Source of the DNA: Heterotrichella gracilis | Lineage: Eukaryota; Sar; Xanthophyceae; Tribonematales; Xanthonemataceae | NCBI GenBank assembly: GCA_032358255.1 | Contig: JAULBX010025864.1 | Span: 1-54,662 of the forward strand | Reading direction: 5' to 3' | Length of the DNA: 54,662 nt | Shown: positions 51,501-54,662 of the stretch, piece by piece | Layout of the letters: each line of letters begins with the position of its first letter | How positions within the stretch are numbered: position 1 is the stretch's first letter | The notes under the pieces: model-generated | Seen by the model: only the letters and a program-made list of their open reading frames with translations | What the model was told of the DNA's origin: nothing | The model's database searches: none | Position numbers and translations under genes: made by a program

Positions 51501-54035
51501 AACAGTGCCGTGATGCTGTGGTCGGCATGTATGCATGCCTTTGCCGGGCCATTTGCTGAGGCTCAGGATGCAGGGCGTGTAAATTGTAGGGGTCATTGGG
51601 CAGCACAGGTGGCGGTTATATTCCTTTGTATTTTACATCGTCGAATTAATCAAACTGTAATTTTGTCATTCTGTTGGGCAGGTTTTTGGTGATTTTTTAC
51701 CAGATTCACAGGGATTTGTAATGTTAATGATTTGAGACTTGTGCTTTACATTTTCTTATATTATTGTAAAATTTAAAATTTGTTTAATTTAATTTTAAAT
51801 ATTGATATTAGCTTCCCCACTCTTGGGACCCTAAGCGGCGCACACCATGCACCTGTGCTTGGCTGATACTACGCGCACCTCCGCCCTGTACCCTGCTCAG
51901 GCTGCAAGGCGGGTGTGCATGTGCATGTGTCAGTGTGGATAATACCATGTCCTCCCCACAGGAGCCCGGTGGCGCCGCGCTGCGCACCTACCCCCGTCGC
52001 CTCGAGGGCGGTGTGCGCAAGGAGGACGATCGGCGGCGCGTGTCGCGACAGGCACGTGAGGAGCGTGTGCACGCTGATCAGGAGCAGCAGCGCAGCGAGG
52101 TCAGGAGGCTGAAGAACCTGAAGAAGGCAGAGATACAGGAAAAGTGAGGGGAAGGAAAGGGGGTGGGCTGGTTGTATGACACGGAGTGCTATAGTCCCCC
52201 TGTGAATTAGTATTGCGTTGGAGTGTTAGCATGTGCTGTGTATGATGTCCTCCCCTCTCACCACCACTCTTCCTCCTGCCAGGCTTGATCAGCTGCGCCA
52301 GGTGGCGGGCAGCCGCGCCTCCGAATCTGCCCTGGCCGCCAGCCTGGGCGACGCCGACTGGGACCCAGAGGAGCACGACAGGCGCATGGCGCAGGCATTC
52401 GGAGATGAATATTATGAGGTTTGTGGGCGGGAAGGGGGGCCGGGGGCCGCAGGGCTGCATTGGGCACACAGTCAATGATGTAGATATTCAATATATTGCA
52501 CGTGTGTGGGGTCGTTGGTGTGTACACGAATTGCTTTTGCCTTGCCATGCCCACCTCCCACATCTTTCCCTGTAGGGTGATGATGATGACATCAGCGACC
52601 TGCTTGGTGGAAAGGCGCTGGAGGGGCTGGATGGGGAGGAGGATGAAGGGGATGAAGGGGAGGAGGATTATGATGACGATGAAGGCATGGCCGCTGTGCG
52701 GAGCAGATTGTCGGAGGCGACAGGCAGTGGGGAAGGTGGGTGCAGGGCCAGGGCATGTGCTGGTTGTCTTAGGGGTTGTTCCCCTCCATGGGCTCAAACT
52801 TTGAAGAATCTTCCATTGCCTTTAAATGGTAATAGTGTGTGTGTGTGTGAGTGTGTGATGTTATGTGCATGGGAGCACATGTCATTGTGCTACACCCAAT
52901 CGTAGATGCAAGGCTGGCCTGTCAGTTGGCAGCTTGTGGCGCCATCCCCTGCACTCCCGCTGTTCCTGACTACACTGAACGTTGTTGCCAGGTGGCGCTG
53001 CTGATGTGTCGCAGCTGCTGGATGAGTACTACAAGCTTGACTACGAGGACAAGGTGGCAGGGGTGGAGTGCAGGTTCAGGTGAGGATGGGACAAGATTGC
53101 AGCCATGGCACGTCAGCGTGTGCCTCACTTTGTGAAAGCATGCATGGTCATAGGCTCCTGGATCACCATCCCTAACCGTTAGTACTCCATCCCCTGCCTG
53201 GACCAGGTACAAGCCTGTTGCTGCCCAGGACTACGGCCTTTCCCCTCTGGATGTGCTTGCGCTGAGCGAGAAGGACCTGAACCGCGTGGTGGGCATGAAG
53301 CGGCTGGCGCCCTTCAGGGAGGACGGGGGCAGGTACCGGCCCAACCCTCAGCTGGTGCGCCAGATCAAGGAGGCGCAGGGGCTAGGGGAGGAGGGCAGGG
53401 GGAAGAAGAAGAGGAGGAAGAAGGAGGGAGGGGAGGACAAGAAGCGGCGCTTCAGTGAGTTTGCGGACAGGGAGAGGAGGAGCGTGGGGCTAACAGCCGG
53501 TGCAGGGGTGGCGGAGGCTCCAGTTGCAATTGCTGGGGAGGCGGCTGGTCCCAGTGTCAATGGTGGCGAGTCCCATGACGGCCAGGGTGATGTTGAGGCA
53601 GCTAATGGGGCGGGTGAGCATGCGGCGAAGAAGGAAAAGAAGGGGAAGAAGGAGAAGAAAGAGAAGAAGGAAAAGAAGGACAAGGGTAATAAGGATGACG
53701 ACGAGCCTGAGCACAAGGAGAAGAAGCACAAAAAGGAAAAGAAGGGGGGCGCTGACAAGGAGCAGCAGGTACAGGACCGGGAACACAAGGGTAGCAAGCA
53801 TGCGGTGCAAACACCTGTGGACCCCCTGCAAGCGCGGCTGAATGCGTACGCCAAGCCCACGCTCAAGAGGGCCAGTGCTGGGGAGGTGGTGGTGCAAGGG
53901 GGAGGCAAGAAGCGCAAGCGCATGGATGGTGGCGGTGCGCCCCCTGCCCCCACCTCCGGCCTGACCAAGGCTCAGCGCAAGAACATGAAGCGGGCAGCCA
54001 AGCGGGCGGGGAAACGGGGCCAGGCGGTGGACTGA
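48571..54035 (+). CDS. KRI1: KRI1 ribosome-biogenesis factor
   Basis: Thirteen exons giving 789 residues, phases consistent: 48571-48669, 48998-49081, 49274-49348, 49643-49879, 50127-50249, 50636-50782, 51093-51170, 51329-51460, 51962-52143, 52283-52418, 52576-52735, 52992-53079, 53207-54035. Kri1 landmarks are NQEFAARLQHNKQREELQRL, DALVRI-like ILDTLVRIRRRDPAIY, PMYLKDVLFKQ, ERFEADYNFRFEEPGG, RTYPRRLEGGVRKEDDRR, the acidic Asp/Glu tracts and the C-terminal domain DEYYKLDYED, CRFRYKPVAAQDYGLSPLDVL and LAPFREDG. In yeast Kri1 is a nucleolar protein bound to the Krr1 KH protein and needed for 40S assembly. The last exon adds a long lysine-rich nuclear or nucleolar tail with KKEKK repeats, ending in KAQRKNMKRAAKRAGKR. 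Neither repeat region looks like a sequence error. Confidence 0.94.
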
Positions 54036-54662
54036 TGCCCCCACACTGTGCACAGGACATGCATCAATTTTAGAATTTAGAACGCAAAATTCACAGTCAT
54101 TCATTCCAACGTTGTTGTGCTTTTCCATGTGCACGTGTGCAAAGGACAATGCACCGATGCCGGCTTGTCAATTGATGGACTCCTGGACCGGCACTGCAGG
54201 CATGCCTTACAATTGGCTTTACAAGTCTTTCTAATCAAAGCTTTCTAGAAAAGATGATATTGTTGCCACTGGCAGGTTCTTGCAACTTGCATTGCAATAT
54301 AAAACAGTAAATGGTTGTCACCGTACACAGCAGGTGCTACCTGACAAACGTTGTATCATAAATGACGCCAATTAATTGCCGGCGCAAGGGGTTTTATTAA
54401 TTGCCGGCAGCGCCGTTTAGTTGCCAACGCGCGCCGCTGGCGCCGATTATTCAGTTCAACCATGGCCAACTGGTTAAACTATTCATTCCAAACTGGTTGC
54501 CTATTAATAAATTGTTCACCTCAGAGAGACAAACCTGTTACGTGTTAGCACTCACTTCAAAAAGAGTAATTAACGGCCTGGTTGAAAGACGATAGTTTAT
54601 AGGTTGACTGAGTTGCTCTGCCGTCGGGCCATCTGACGGCATCTCCTTGCGCCTGTGCATAC
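54036..54662. other. Region downstream of KRI1 to the window end
   Basis: This is the KRI1 3' UTR, then spacer. Two copies of ATTAATTGCCGGC occur near 54371 and 54397, followed by a GC-rich palindromic patch (GCGCGCCGCTGGCGCC) and then an AT-rich stretch. No gene was recognised. Confidence 0.5.

Noticed and set aside
53348..54149. Long minus-strand frames opposite the last KRI1 exon
   Set aside because: They are shadows of the lysine-rich KRI1 tail; the plus-strand frame has family motifs and correct phase.

Overview
This window is nuclear DNA from a photosynthetic eukaryote, most likely a chlorophyte green alga. The placement rests on five things: a complete four-module PHYLLO gene for plastid phylloquinone synthesis, a plastid-type RecA with a transit-like leader, a plant-type mitochondrial ATP synthase delta-prime C-terminus, dense short GT-AG introns, and GC-rich third positions. 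The class (perhaps Trebouxiophyceae) is a guess. I rebuilt eight genes by hand from splice signals, reading-phase continuity and family motifs. Apart from the ATP synthase fragment and the 5' end of PHYLLO, every exon chain closes in frame from ATG to stop.

Layout. (1) 272-451 (+): last exon of mitochondrial ATP synthase delta-prime. (2) 1642 to about 14.9 kb (-): PHYLLO, at least 28 exons, modules in the order MenF (isochorismate synthase), MenD, MenC, MenH; one intron carries two tandem copies of a box C/D snoRNA that looks like U18. (3) 16809-20029 (+): plastid-type recA, divergent from PHYLLO. (4) 21603-28614 (+): an 18-exon armadillo-repeat protein of unknown role. (5) 29955-30767 (-): a single-exon, signal-peptide-bearing GH131-like glucanase. 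(6) 31606-37957 (-): AFG2/CIP111-type double AAA ATPase. (7) 38963-40249 (-): U1 snRNP protein C. (8) 41355-47502 (-): an oligopeptidase B-like serine peptidase with a signal peptide and a long acidic stalk ending in a membrane anchor. (9) 48571-54035 (+): KRI1 ribosome-biogenesis factor.

How the genes fit together. PHYLLO carries out the chorismate-to-o-succinylbenzoate steps of phylloquinone synthesis in one polypeptide, and here the MenF module appears complete. RecA would serve plastid DNA repair. AFG2, KRI1 and the U18-like snoRNA all concern ribosome production and U1-C concerns splicing, but they are separate transcription units and I see no operon-like logic. The most unusual items are the membrane-tethered oligopeptidase, the intronless GH131-like gene and the duplicated snoRNA inside a metabolic gene's intron. 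I found no CRISPR array, tRNA or rRNA gene, or intact transposon.
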